A stretch of 46,790 nt of DNA from assembly GCA_009921765.1 (NCBI GenBank), contig RFXC01000008.1, forward strand, positions 1 to 46,790, read 5' to 3'. Under the pieces are notes generated by a model. That model saw only the letters and a list, made by a program, of their open reading frames with translations. It was not told the origin of the DNA and did not search any database. Made by a program: the position numbers and the translations under genes. Shown one piece after another: positions 21,125 to 30,474 of this stretch (the first letter of the stretch is position 1; each line of letters opens with the position of its first letter). This stretch comes from Betaproteobacteria bacterium. Lineage in GTDB: Bacteria > Pseudomonadota > Gammaproteobacteria > Burkholderiales > Burkholderiaceae.

Positions 21125-22471
21125 TTGCACTTGAGCCAGCTCGACAGCGCGCATCTCGACGCGCTGAGGGCAGCCACCCGTCGCGGAGCTGCCGCCTCTG
21201 CCACGGACCGAGCGCAGATACTGGCCAAAGCGCGGCTCCTTCTGCTTGACACCATCGGTTGTGTCTTGTCGGGTCGGTCTAGCGCACCGGTTCAGGCCTT
21301 CGAGGTATCGCTCGCAGGCATCGATTCCGGTCGTTTCTGTTTCCCCGGCGGCCCGGGCCTGTCTACCAGCGCTGCTGCCTCACTCGCCGCGATGGCGAGC
21401 GCCTGGGACGAGGGCTGCGAAGGGCTCCCCTATGCTCATGGGCGCCCAGCCTTGGCGCTTACCGGAGCCCTGCTCGCAATAGGCGTCTCTCGTCGCCTTT
21501 CAATCGGCCGAGTTCTCGACTCGCTGGTGGCCGGCTACGAGGTCGGCGCGCGAGCAGGTGGCTGGTTGCGAATCGCCCCGGACATGCATGTGGATGGCAA
21601 TTGGCCTGCCATGGGCGTTGCGGCGGGTGTTGGGCATCTGCTCGAGCTATCACCGGCTCTGCGCTGGAACGCGGTTGCGATGGTGGCCTGTCAGTTGCCC
21701 GCGAGTCTTTACCTGCCGATTCGTACCGGCGATGACGCCCGCAACACCTACCCCGCGCATGCCGCAGTGCTTGGCATGCAGGCTGCACTCGCCTCGGCAG
21801 CCGGAATCAGCGCACCTGAGCAGGCGATCGCCGACTACGCGCGCAACCGCGCCCATCCCGACGGCCGCCCTGCGCCCGCTCAAGACCGATGGTTCATCCT
21901 CGAGTCCTACTTCAAGCCCCACGCTGGGGTCCGGCATGCGCACTACGGCTTGGAGGCCGCGCTCAGCATCCGACATCAGCTGCACGCGCGAACCAGTTCA
22001 ATTTGCCGGGCACGATTGCGTGTTTACCCGGAAGCCACGATCTATGCAGGCAACCGAAATCCGCACGCACCGATCACTGCGCAGTTCAGCCTCTCGCTGG
22101 GGGTCGCTGCGGGCCTGCGTTTTGGGGCCATGGATCCCGACCTGTTTCGCGACGAGCGGCTCAACGATCCCGAGCTGCGACGGCTAGAGCAACTGGTTGA
22201 CATCGAGCCTGTGCCCGAATGGGGGCAAGCCCAACAACGCGCAGCCCATCTTCAAGTGGAGACCAGCGACGGGGCGGTCTTCGAACACTCGGTCGACACC
22301 CTGCCAGGCAGCCCGGAGCGGCCGCTCACGGCGGAACAGGTCGTCGAAAAATTCGTGCGCTACAGCGCTTCGTCGCTGAATCGGACGTCAGCCGAGCGTT
22401 TCTGTTCAGCGATGCTGCACGCGACCGAGGAAACCGACTTTGCCAGCGTGTGGCACGAGTTGATGACGTGA
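21125..22471 (+). CDS. MmgE/PrpD family protein
   Basis: A 448-residue protein of normal family length. The fold is seen in ARLLLLDTIGCVLSGRSS, FCFPGGPGLSTSAAASLAAMASAWDEGCEG, GRPALALTGALLAIGVSRRLS, VAGYEVGARAGGWLRIAPDMHVDGNWPAMGVAAGVG (only parts quoted as landmarks), YFKPHAGVRHAHYGLEAAL and the lid region YPEATIYAGNRNPH. Relatives dehydrate 2-methylcitrate, isomerise or decarboxylate cis-aconitate-type acids, so a polycarboxylate substrate is expected. Start is TTG at 21125 or TTG at 21131; no ATG is suitable. With a weak ribosome site and three bases from the microprotein stop, translational coupling is likely. Confidence 0.82.
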   Translation: MHLSQLDSAHLDALRAATRRGAAASATDRAQILAKARLLLLDTIGCVLSGRSSAPVQAFEVSLAGIDSGRFCFPGGPGLSTSAAASLAAMASAWDEGCEGLPYAHGRPALALTGALLAIGVSRRLSIGRVLDSLVAGYEVGARAGGWLRIAPDMHVDGNWPAMGVAAGVGHLLELSPALRWNAVAMVACQLPASLYLPIRTGDDARNTYPAHAAVLGMQAALASAAGISAPEQAIADYARNRAHPDGRPAPAQDRWFILESYFKPHAGVRHAHYGLEAALSIRHQLHARTSSICRARLRVYPEATIYAGNRNPHAPITAQFSLSLGVAAGLRFGAMDPDLFRDERLNDPELRRLEQLVDIEPVPEWGQAQQRAAHLQVETSDGAVFEHSVDTLPGSPERPLTAEQVVEKFVRYSASSLNRTSAERFCSAMLHATEETDFASVWHELMT

Positions 22472-22529
22472 ACCGTTAAAATTCCCGCCTGGAACCATAC
22501 TGCGGTCTCTGCCACGACTGGAGCTGCCC

Positions 22530-23165
22530 ATGAATCCGGCCAACACCCCCTCTGCGCTCGACCCACTCCATCCCCTGCGCCAGTTTGTCGCCGACATGAC
22601 CCGGCTGGTGAGCCGTACCGATTCCGAACCCGAACTGCTCGCCGAGGCTCGCCCTCTTCTTGCCCGATTGCTTGCGCGATCCGACTGGCTGCCCGACGCT
22701 TATGCCCATGCCGAGCCTGGCGTCTATCGGCAATACCTCCTTTACTGTGACCCGCTCGAGCGCTTTTCGGTGGTGAGCTTTGTTTGGGGGCCGGGGGCCA
22801 CCACACCGGTTCATGACCATATGGTGTGGGGGCTTGTCGGCGTTCTCAAAGGTGCGGAGGTCTGTTGTGAATTCGAGCCCGATGGACCCGACCGCGTGCG
22901 CGCCACCAGCACCGACCATGTGCTGCGTCAGGGCATGATTGAAGCGGTATCGCCCACTGTGGGCGACTGGCATCAGGTTCGTAATGCGCTCTCCGATACC
23001 GATTCGGTGAGCATCCATGTCTATGGCGGCAATATCGGATCGGTTCGCCGTCATCGGGTGGATCCATCCACCGGCAAGATTCTGGATTTCATTTCTGGAT
23101 ACTCTTCCGAGCACCTGCCCAATTTATGGGATCGCTCGGCCGCGGTCCGCGCTGCATCGGCCTGA
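22530..23165 (+). CDS. Cysteine dioxygenase-family thiol dioxygenase, 3-mercaptopropionate type
   Basis: A 211-residue cupin iron enzyme. The 3-His ligand set is His95 and His97 in TTPVHDHMVWGLVG and His148 in DWHQVRN. Ser161-x-His163-x-Tyr165 in SVSIHVYGGNIG matches the Ser-His-Tyr network, and the following VRRH supplies an Arg in the place used for carboxylate binding by bacterial 3-mercaptopropionate dioxygenase. It oxidises thiols such as 3-mercaptopropionate or cysteine to sulfinates with O2 in the cytoplasm. It is followed 32 bases later by an enoyl-CoA hydratase-like gene, probably in one operon. Confidence 0.88.
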   Translation: MNPANTPSALDPLHPLRQFVADMTRLVSRTDSEPELLAEARPLLARLLARSDWLPDAYAHAEPGVYRQYLLYCDPLERFSVVSFVWGPGATTPVHDHMVWGLVGVLKGAEVCCEFEPDGPDRVRATSTDHVLRQGMIEAVSPTVGDWHQVRNALSDTDSVSIHVYGGNIGSVRRHRVDPSTGKILDFISGYSSEHLPNLWDRSAAVRAASA

Positions 23166-23197
23166 GCAGCGCCCTCGACGCTCACTTGTTCCGCCCA

Positions 23198-24010
23198 ATG
23201 ACCACCGCCGACGCGACGCTCGAGATCTCCGACGGCATCGGCTGGATCACACTCGCACGGCCCAGCCGCGGCAATGCACTGTCGGGCGATCTGGTCGAGG
23301 GGCTCCTCGCTCATTTGACGCGTTGCGTCACCGACCCGCTGATGCACACGGTGGTATTCGTTGGCGCCGGAAAACATTTCTGCACAGGCTTTGATCTGGA
23401 GCAGCTGGAACAGACCACCGATGCAGAGCTGCTCCATCGCCTGATCAGGATCGAGACGCTCCTTGATGCTGTGTGGCGGGCTCCGGTTCGAACGGTCGCG
23501 ATCGCCCAGGGTCGTGTCCTGGGGGCGGGCGCCGATCTGTGGGTCGCTTGCGATCAGCGCGTGCTGGCACCTGAGGCCACGGTGCGTTTTCCAGGCGCCG
23601 GATTCGGTATCGTGTTGGGCACCCGGCGGCTGGGGCTGCGCGTGGGCACCGAGCGGGCGCTTCAGTGGACATCGGCCGGCACGTCGGTCGATTCCACGCT
23701 CGCGCTTCAGTCTGGCCTGGCGACTTCGGTTGCAGCGACCGCACCGCCCTCCTCGGCGTCGGGCGAGGCGGGGTCCCACGCGCTGGCGCCGCACGGCGAG
23801 CCCTACACCTGGCGCCTCGCGCTGCTCGCGCCGCCCCCAAGTGTGGATCGCGCCACCTATGCGGCACTGAAAGCCGCGTCTCGAGGCGGCGACGGCTTTG
23901 GTGCCAGCACCGACTCCGACCACGACCTGGCAGCTCTGGTTCGCTCGGCGGCGCGGCCAGGGCTCAAGACCAGGCTGCTCGCCTATCGCGATCGTAGTCG
24001 TCAGCGCTGA
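23198..24010 (+). CDS. Enoyl-CoA hydratase/isomerase family protein, catalytic Glu region degenerate
   Basis: A 270-residue crotonase-like protein. Oxyanion-hole segments are VVFVGAGKHFCTGFDLEQL and AIAQGRVLGAGADLWVACDQRVLA. The region that carries the first catalytic Glu in hydratases reads VRFPGAGFGIVLGTRRLG, with Gly-Ala instead of Glu. The C-terminal third is unusual, with an Ala/Ser-rich stretch (VAATAPPSSASGEAGS) and little resemblance to the normal trimerisation helices. It may be an isomerase, a hydrolase, or a non-catalytic member. I chose the ATG at 23198 because homology begins there. Context with the thiol dioxygenase hints at sulfur-acid catabolism, which is inference. Confidence 0.75.
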   Translation: MTTADATLEISDGIGWITLARPSRGNALSGDLVEGLLAHLTRCVTDPLMHTVVFVGAGKHFCTGFDLEQLEQTTDAELLHRLIRIETLLDAVWRAPVRTVAIAQGRVLGAGADLWVACDQRVLAPEATVRFPGAGFGIVLGTRRLGLRVGTERALQWTSAGTSVDSTLALQSGLATSVAATAPPSSASGEAGSHALAPHGEPYTWRLALLAPPPSVDRATYAALKAASRGGDGFGASTDSDHDLAALVRSAARPGLKTRLLAYRDRSRQR

Positions 24011-24063
24011 CAACATCATCGAGTCCAGCGAATGCTGCGCCGCAAGATATACTTCGCCCATCC

Positions 24064-25941
24064 ATGAGCGCTTCCACCGAACAGCGGCTTCCTGCGCTGA
24101 TCATCGCCTCGCTTGGCGTCGTCTTCGGCGACATCGGCACCAGTCCGCTCTATGCGTTCAAGGAAGCGATTGCCGCGCATGGAGCGGGCGGCAGCCTGCC
24201 GGCAGACTCCCTGTTTGCAGTGCTGTCGATGATGTTCTGGGCCGTCACCATCATTGTGTCGCTCAAGTACGTCACCATCATGCTCCGGTTCGATTATCGG
24301 GGCGAAGGCGGCGCGCTCGCCCTGCTGTCGATCGCCCTCGCCCGTGCCCGTTCGAAACCCCGGCTGATCTGGTTCATATCCACCTTGGGAATTCTCGCGG
24401 CCTCGCTGTTTTATGGCGATGCGATCATCACGCCCGCCATCTCCGTGCTGTCCGCAGTGGAAGGCATTGCCATCGCCGCCCCGGCTACCGAGCGGCTCAT
24501 TGTTCCGCTTGCGCTTCTGATCCTGATCAGCCTGTTCCTGATTCAACGCCGGGGCACGGCAAAGATCGGCGCGCTGTTCGGACCGGTCATGATTCTCTGG
24601 TTTCTGGTGCTCGCGGTGCTTGGCGTGCGCAGCATTGTCGAGACGCCGCAGATACTCGGCGCGATCAACCCCGTGCATGCAATTGGCTTCGCAATCGACC
24701 AGCCAGGCCTTACGCTGATTTTGCTGGGCGCCGTGTTCCTGACGCTCACCGGGGCGGAGGTGATGTATGCCGACCTCGGACACTTCGGTCCCCGTCCCAT
24801 TCGCATCAGCTGGTTTGCGCTGGTATTTCCGTGCCTCATGCTCAACTACTTCGGTCAGGGCGCCCTGGTGCTGCGCGACCCGGAGGCGGCACGTAACCCT
24901 TTTTATCTGCTCGCACCCGAGCCCCTGCTCATACCCTTGATCGTGCTTGCAACCTGTGCCACCGTCATCGCATCACAGGCCACCATTTCGGGCGCGTTCT
25001 CAGTCACACAGCAGGCCTCGCGCCTCAATTACCTTCCCCGGTTGAAGGTGCGCTACACCTCTGAAACGTCGCGCGGCCAGATCTACATCCCGGTAGTGAA
25101 CTGGATGCTGCTGGTCGCCGTGGTGCTGCTGGTGCTCGGCTTTCGCAGTTCGAGTCAGCTCGCGGCGGCTTACGGAATCGCGGTGTCGGGCGACCTGCTG
25201 ATTGGCACTGCGCTGTTATCCATCACTGTTCTGCTTCGACGGCAAGCCTCCATGACGGCTTGGCTCTTTCCCGCATTCCTTGTTTTTGGCGCGCTCGAAG
25301 TCGTGTTTTTCATCTCCAACGCGAGCAAGATCGCCGAAGGTGGATGGTTCCCGCTCGCGGTTGCCGCCGTCATGTTCGCCGTACTCTCCACCTGGCGCCG
25401 TGGCACCGAGATCGTCCGCTCGCGCAAGGACGCCTCACCGCGCAGCCGGGGCGACGCATTCGCCCTCGATCTCTCGGGCATACAGCGGGTGCCCGGCACG
25501 GCGGTGTTCTTCAGCTCCGGTCGAAGTGGGCACCCCACCAGCTTTTTGCACAACCTGCGCCACAATCGGGTCGCGCACGAGCAGGTGATTTTCCTCACCG
25601 TCGATTTCGTCGATGTGCCACGGGTGCCTGACCACGACCGGCTGGAAATCGAACGCGGCGGCAACGGCATCGTTCGGATCGTGGCGTCGTTCGGATTTCG
25701 CGAAGAGCCCGATATTGCGCTGGTGCTCTCCCTCGCCCGGCGTCGAGGGGTCACCATGGATGCGAATGACACCTCGTATTTCACCAGCAAGCCGGTGATT
25801 GTTTCTACCAGCCGACGCGGGGTGTTCGGATGGCGACGCTCGCTGTTCGGTTGGATGCTGCAAAACAGCTCCAGCACAGCCAGTTATTTCGCCTTGCCGC
25901 CCAACCGAGTGGTTGAGCTGGGCACTCAGGTTGCCATCTGA
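24064..25941 (+). CDS. kup: Kup potassium uptake protein
   Basis: A 625-residue K+ symporter of normal length. The family signature GDIGTSPLYAFKEA is at residues 22-35, followed by the conserved LVV-type helices, YRGEGGALALLSIA, LFYGDAIITPAISVLSAVEGI, LTGAEVMYADLGHFG, NYFGQGALVL and SQATISGAFSVTQQA. The last ~170 residues are the cytoplasmic domain (VPGTAVFFSS, FVDVPRVPDHDRLEIE), ending PPNRVVELGTQVAI as usual. It takes up K+ with protons at the inner membrane. The next gene starts seven bases after its stop. Confidence 0.96.
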   Translation: MSASTEQRLPALIIASLGVVFGDIGTSPLYAFKEAIAAHGAGGSLPADSLFAVLSMMFWAVTIIVSLKYVTIMLRFDYRGEGGALALLSIALARARSKPRLIWFISTLGILAASLFYGDAIITPAISVLSAVEGIAIAAPATERLIVPLALLILISLFLIQRRGTAKIGALFGPVMILWFLVLAVLGVRSIVETPQILGAINPVHAIGFAIDQPGLTLILLGAVFLTLTGAEVMYADLGHFGPRPIRISWFALVFPCLMLNYFGQGALVLRDPEAARNPFYLLAPEPLLIPLIVLATCATVIASQATISGAFSVTQQASRLNYLPRLKVRYTSETSRGQIYIPVVNWMLLVAVVLLVLGFRSSSQLAAAYGIAVSGDLLIGTALLSITVLLRRQASMTAWLFPAFLVFGALEVVFFISNASKIAEGGWFPLAVAAVMFAVLSTWRRGTEIVRSRKDASPRSRGDAFALDLSGIQRVPGTAVFFSSGRSGHPTSFLHNLRHNRVAHEQVIFLTVDFVDVPRVPDHDRLEIERGGNGIVRIVASFGFREEPDIALVLSLARRRGVTMDANDTSYFTSKPVIVSTSRRGVFGWRRSLFGWMLQNSSSTASYFALPPNRVVELGTQVAI

Positions 25942-25948
25942 GGCGAGC

Positions 25949-26530
25949 ATGGCTTTCAAACTGCCACGCAACTCACTCTTTGCGATCCTGTTGCGATCCC
26001 CGTGGTGGATCAGCTTCGCGATCGCAGGCGCGCTGTCGCTGATCGCCATGGCTTTGCTGCCCGAGGCCTATCGTGTGGTCGGCGCGTTGAGTTCATTACC
26101 CTTTGTCGTCATCGGCGTCATGGCGGTCAGACGCCAGTGGAGCCTGCCCGGCGCGCAGGAAATTGAAAGCACCGCCCGCGTTCTGTCCTCAATGACCTGG
26201 CAGCAGTTCGCGCCACTCGCCCTGGCTGCACTGACCGAAGACGGACGGGTCGTACGCGAGCATCGCGGCCCGCCAGCCGATTTCATCATTCATGACGCAC
26301 AAGGGTGTCGCCTGGTCATGGCAAAGCGCTGGAAGTCCGCCCGTCTTGGGGTGGACGTGTTGCGCGAACTGACGGAGGCCTTCGACGCAGCGGGCGCAAG
26401 CGCGGGCGTATTCATTTTTTTGGGCGAAGTGACTGAGCCGGCCAGCCGGTTCGCGACATCAAGCCGGATCGAGATCTGGGGGGCAGCGGAGCTCGCGGTC
26501 CGACTACGGGGCAAACTTCCCCCGGTATAA
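25949..26530 (+). CDS. Membrane-anchored restriction-endonuclease-like (Mrr-type) domain protein
   Basis: A 193-residue protein with two predicted helices (about residues 20-37 and 45-60), then a cytoplasmic Mrr-like core: MTWQQFAPLALAALTEDG, ADFIIHDAQGCRLVMAKRWKS and VDVLRELTEAFDAAGASAGVFIF. The family catalytic pattern is D-x(n)-(E/Q)-x-K; here Asp111 and Lys126 are present, but the middle residue is Met in MAK, so nuclease activity may be lost. Membrane-tethered members of this fold are common in proteobacteria with no known function. It is cotranscribed with kup (7-base gap), perhaps by chance. Confidence 0.72.
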   Translation: MAFKLPRNSLFAILLRSPWWISFAIAGALSLIAMALLPEAYRVVGALSSLPFVVIGVMAVRRQWSLPGAQEIESTARVLSSMTWQQFAPLALAALTEDGRVVREHRGPPADFIIHDAQGCRLVMAKRWKSARLGVDVLRELTEAFDAAGASAGVFIFLGEVTEPASRFATSSRIEIWGAAELAVRLRGKLPPV

Positions 26531-26556
26531 ACGCCCCAAGGCCGAGAGGCCCCGGC

Positions 26557-27045
26557 TCAACGCACCTGCAGCCGACTCAGATACTCCACCAGCCAGAGCA
26601 GACGCGTTCTCACGTACACCTCGGGGTCGTAGGGCACGTCCATGAAGTATTCAGCCCCCTGGATCCGATAATCGCGTCCCCAGATGGGCATCTCCCGCGA
26701 ACCGTGTGCAGCGACGGTGCCGCCCTCGATTGTCTGGTACACCCGGTCGATCGGGAACACGCCGCCGTTTTTCCGGGAAAGCTGGGTCAGATCGGGCGGC
26801 GCGCGCTTCAGCAGTTCGACCACCGAACCATCGCCCTGACCGCTCTTTCCATGGCAGACCGCGCAGTTCGACTCGAACTCCCGCCGGCCGGGATCGACCG
26901 TCCGTCGCGCCTCGGCCCGCTGAGGCGCACCTGACTGCGCCGCGGGTCCAGCCTGTGCCCAGGCACCGCCCGCTGGCATCAACAGGGCCAGCGCCTCGAA
27001 GACCACCACAGCGCCCACCGCGTACGGACGTTTCCATTGCTTCAT
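26557..27045 (-). CDS. c-type cytochrome
   Basis: A 162-residue periplasmic monohaem cytochrome c. The leader ends near GGAWAQA; the haem site is Cys61-Ala-Val-Cys64-His65 in FESNCAVCHGKSGQGDG, and Met119 in GSREMPIWG is the probable axial ligand. The motif spacing is that of cytochrome c oxidase-associated or sulfite/nitrite electron carriers. GGAGG lies five bases before the ATG at 27045, so the four-residue longer reading is rejected. It is divergent from the RND operon over 213 bases, where I see no strong promoter. Redox partner unknown. Confidence 0.88.
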   Translation of the reverse strand: MKQWKRPYAVGAVVVFEALALLMPAGGAWAQAGPAAQSGAPQRAEARRTVDPGRREFESNCAVCHGKSGQGDGSVVELLKRAPPDLTQLSRKNGGVFPIDRVYQTIEGGTVAAHGSREMPIWGRDYRIQGAEYFMDVPYDPEVYVRTRLLWLVEYLSRLQVR

Positions 27046-27258
27046 TTCCGCCTCCATCGACTGAGGCCTTTACCCTGACACCGCAAGATCTGACCGCATT
27101 GACCGAGCGCAGCGTTGGGGGCGGGAAATCATTGTCGCCATTTCGCCCGCAAACCCCTTGTTTGAGCCAGATCGAATAATTCCGGCAAACTAACGGGTTA
27201 TCTGAATGGCGGTGTCGCCCGCCCCGGTCATGTTTTCCGAACCCTATCCGGCGCTCCC

Positions 27259-30200
27259 ATGCTCGTATCCATCGTACGTACCGCGCTAGACAAGCCCTAC
27301 ACCTTCGTGGTGATGGCGCTTTTGCTCCTCATTCTGGGACCGCTCGCTGCGCTTCGAATGCCGACCGATATCTTTCCGGCGATTCGAATTCCCGTCATTG
27401 CGGTGGCATTCAGCTACACCGGACTTCCGCCCGATCAGATGTCGGGTCGGATCTGCACGCTGTTTCAGCGCGGCCTCACCACCACGGTGAACGATATCGA
27501 GCATATCGAGGCCAACTCCTATACCGGCATCTGCATCATCAAAATTTTCTTCCAGCCGGGCGTGAACATCTCGATCGCCAACGCACAGGTCACTGCGGCC
27601 GCGCAGGTGTCGGTGAGGCAAATGCCGCCCAACACCACCCCGCCCCTCATCCTCAACTACAACGCTGCAACCGTTCCGGTGCTGCAACTCGCGCTCGCAG
27701 GCCAGGGCATGAGCGAGCAGCAACTGTTTGATGCCGGCGTGAACATGGTTCGCCCGCAGTTGGTCACCGTGCCCGGCGTGGCCATTCCCTGGCCCTATGG
27801 CGGCAAGCAGCGAATTGTTCAAATCGATATCGATCCGCTCGCGCTGCAGGCGCGCGGGCTTTCGGCCCAGGACGTGGCCAACACGCTGGCCGCGCAAAAC
27901 GTTGCGATTCCGGTGGGCACGCAGAAGATCGGCGAGTTCGAGTATTCGATGCGGCTCAACAACATCGTGACGCAGATCGCCGAGCTGAACGACCTTCCCA
28001 TCCGCTCGGTGGGCGGGTCCACCACCTATGTGCGCGATGTGGCCAACGTGCACGACGGCAACGCCCCCCAGACCAGCATCGTGGCGGTTGAGGGCAGCCG
28101 CTCGGTTCTGTTGTCGGTGCTGAAGAACGGCGGGGCCTCCACGCTCTCGATCGTGTCCGGCGTGCGGGACAAGCTCGATCAGATGCGCGCAGCACTACCC
28201 GAGCAGCTGTCCGTCACACCCATCAATGATCAATCGATCTTCGTGCGGGCCGCAGTGACGGGCGTGGCGGTAGAGGGTGTCATTGCCGCGGCGCTCACCA
28301 GTCTGATGATCTTGCTGTTTCTGGGGAGCTGGCGCCCTACCCTCATTATCGCCACGTCAATCCCGCTCTCCATCATGGGCGCCATTCTAGGGCTCGCGGC
28401 GATTGGTGAAACCCTCAACCTGATGACGCTGGGCGGACTCGCGCTCGCCGTAGGCATTCTTGTCGACGATGCCACTGTCACCATTGAAAACATCAACTGG
28501 CATCTTGAGCAGGGCAAGGATGTTGAGACCGCGATCATGGACGGCGCGCGCCAGATCGTGACCCCCGCCTTTGTCTCGCTGCTCTGCATCTGCATTGTGT
28601 TCGTGCCGATGTTTTTCCTGGAGGGCGTGGCGCGCTATCTGTTCGTCCCGATGGCGCTGGCGGTGATCTTCGCAATGGTGTCGTCGTTCATTTTGTCCCG
28701 AACGCTGGTCAACACCATGGCCAAGTATCTGCTCAAGGCCCATGACACCCATCCTCATGGCGCGCTGCTGGCGCGAACTCCCACCCGTAATCCGCTGGTG
28801 TGGTTCCAGCGCGGATTTGAGCGGCGCTTCGAGCGCTTCCGGCTCGGTTACCAGTCGCTGCTCGCCTGGGCGCTTCAGAACCGGAAAAAATTCGTACTGG
28901 GTTTCATGGCGTGCGTGCTGGCCTCGTTTGCGCTGGTTCCGTATCTGGGCACCAACTTCTTTCCGGCAGTCGACAACGGCCAGATTCTCCTTCATGCCCG
29001 GGTGCCGGTAGGAACGCGCGTGGAGGAAACCGCTGTTCGGTTTGCTCGTATCGGGCAGGTGATTCGTCAGGTCATTCCGCCGGAAGAAATCGAGGCGATC
29101 GTCGATATCATCGGCTTGCCGCCTTCCAGCATCAACCTGGCCTACAACAACACCGGCGTGATCGGCACGCAGGACGGCGATGTCCAGATCGCGCTCAAGA
29201 AAGGCCACCGGCCGGTGGCCGACTACGTGCGGGAATTGCGTGAGGTTCTGCCCCGAGAATTCCCGGACACGGTCTTTTCGTTTCCGCCCGCCGACATCGT
29301 CAGCCAGATCCTGAATTTCGGCGCACCAGCGCCTATCGATATTCAGATCCGGGGGCTCAACCTCGAGGCGAATTTCGCCTATGCCGAAAAACTCCTGAAA
29401 GCGTTACGGACGATCCCGGGCGTGGCCGACGCGCGCATTCAGCAGTCGCGCCGGTCGCCGATCTTCAATGTGGAGGTCGATCGGACCCGCATCCAGGAGT
29501 TCGGCATGAGTGCCCGCGACATCACCAACAGCATGGTGGTCAACCTTGCGGGCAGCAGCCAGGTGGCCCCGACCTACTGGCTGAACCCGGTCAACAGCAT
29601 CATCTACCCAATCGTGATGCAGACGCCGCAATATCAGCTCGACTCGCTGGCAGCGATCGAGAATTTGCCACTCACGCCGGCGAGCAGCGCACCGGGCAGC
29701 TCGCCCCAGGTGTTGGGAGGACTCGCCAATTTCCAGCGCAGCTCTGCGAACGCGGTCGTGAGCCAGTATGAATTGCAGACGCTGGTTCAGGTCAACGCCA
29801 CCACCCAGGATCGCGACCTCGGCGCAGTCGCGCGCGATGTCCGCAAGCTCATCGCCGACACGGCGGGCGACGTGCCGCGCGGCACCCGTGTGGTCCTGAT
29901 CGGGCAGGTGCGCACCATGGAGCAGGCCTTCTCGGGTCTGCTCTATGGGCTTATCGGCGCCATCGGCCTGATCTATCTGCTCATCGTGGTGAACTTCCAG
30001 TCCTGGAAGGACCCGTTCGTGATCATCACTGCACTGCCGGCTGCGCTGGCGGGTATTGTCTGGATGCTGTTTGCCACCCACACCACGCTGTCAGTGCCAG
30101 CACTGACCGGTGCGATCATGTGCATGGGGGTTGCCACCGCCAACAGTGTGCTGGTGATCAGCTTTGCCCGGGAGCGTCTCGATCAGGGATTGAATGCAGT

Positions 30201-30474
30201 CGAGGCAGCACTCGAAGCCGGCTTCGTGCGGTTCCGCCCCGTGCTCATGACTGCGCTCGCCATGATCATTGGCATGTTGCCGCTTGCCCTGGGTGTGGGC
30301 GAAGGCGGCGAACAGAATGCACCCCTCGGACGCGCGGTGATCGGCGGCCTATTGTTTGCCACCGTCGCCACCCTAGCCTTTGTTCCGGTCGTCTTTGCAA
30401 TGATGCATGCCCGCGACGGCAAGCGCCCCACCCCCGCCTCACCTGCAGGAGAACCGTATGTCGCTGCCGCTTGA
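27259..30474 (+). CDS. RND efflux transporter permease (HAE1/AcrB-like)
   Basis: A 1071-residue inner-membrane pump with two homologous halves. Proton-relay Asp403 and Asp404 are in LALAVGILVDDATVTIENINW. The porter loops include RMPTDIFPAIRIPVIAVAFSYTG and LGTNFFPAVDNGQILLHARVPVGT (landmarks), and the second half ends with ALTGAIMCMGVATANSVLVISFARE and MTALAMIIGMLPLALGVGEGGEQNAPLG (landmarks), where the Lys of AcrB helix 10 is replaced by Ala-Thr-Ala-Asn. It should export hydrophobic or amphipathic compounds using the proton gradient. The adaptor gene begins inside its last codons. No outer-membrane factor gene is in the window. Confidence 0.93.
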   Translation: MLVSIVRTALDKPYTFVVMALLLLILGPLAALRMPTDIFPAIRIPVIAVAFSYTGLPPDQMSGRICTLFQRGLTTTVNDIEHIEANSYTGICIIKIFFQPGVNISIANAQVTAAAQVSVRQMPPNTTPPLILNYNAATVPVLQLALAGQGMSEQQLFDAGVNMVRPQLVTVPGVAIPWPYGGKQRIVQIDIDPLALQARGLSAQDVANTLAAQNVAIPVGTQKIGEFEYSMRLNNIVTQIAELNDLPIRSVGGSTTYVRDVANVHDGNAPQTSIVAVEGSRSVLLSVLKNGGASTLSIVSGVRDKLDQMRAALPEQLSVTPINDQSIFVRAAVTGVAVEGVIAAALTSLMILLFLGSWRPTLIIATSIPLSIMGAILGLAAIGETLNLMTLGGLALAVGILVDDATVTIENINWHLEQGKDVETAIMDGARQIVTPAFVSLLCICIVFVPMFFLEGVARYLFVPMALAVIFAMVSSFILSRTLVNTMAKYLLKAHDTHPHGALLARTPTRNPLVWFQRGFERRFERFRLGYQSLLAWALQNRKKFVLGFMACVLASFALVPYLGTNFFPAVDNGQILLHARVPVGTRVEETAVRFARIGQVIRQVIPPEEIEAIVDIIGLPPSSINLAYNNTGVIGTQDGDVQIALKKGHRPVADYVRELREVLPREFPDTVFSFPPADIVSQILNFGAPAPIDIQIRGLNLEANFAYAEKLLKALRTIPGVADARIQQSRRSPIFNVEVDRTRIQEFGMSARDITNSMVVNLAGSSQVAPTYWLNPVNSIIYPIVMQTPQYQLDSLAAIENLPLTPASSAPGSSPQVLGGLANFQRSSANAVVSQYELQTLVQVNATTQDRDLGAVARDVRKLIADTAGDVPRGTRVVLIGQVRTMEQAFSGLLYGLIGAIGLIYLLIVVNFQSWKDPFVIITALPAALAGIVWMLFATHTTLSVPALTGAIMCMGVATANSVLVISFARERLDQGLNAVEAALEAGFVRFRPVLMTALAMIIGMLPLALGVGEGGEQNAPLGRAVIGGLLFATVATLAFVPVVFAMMHARDGKRPTPASPAGEPYVAAA

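Noticed and set aside
21020..22471. Microprotein and MmgE/PrpD gene as one gene broken by a nonsense codon
   Set aside because: They share a frame, but MmgE/PrpD proteins do not begin with a membrane helix, the small frame has its own ribosome site, and the large gene is full length without it.
26540..26551. Small stem GGCC-GAGA-GGCC between convergent genes
   Set aside because: A four-base stem without a T-run is too weak to call a terminator.
27046..27258. Divergent promoters between cytochrome c and RND genes
   Set aside because: AATAAT and TTGACC-like hexamers are present but no pair has acceptable spacing, so nothing is annotated there.
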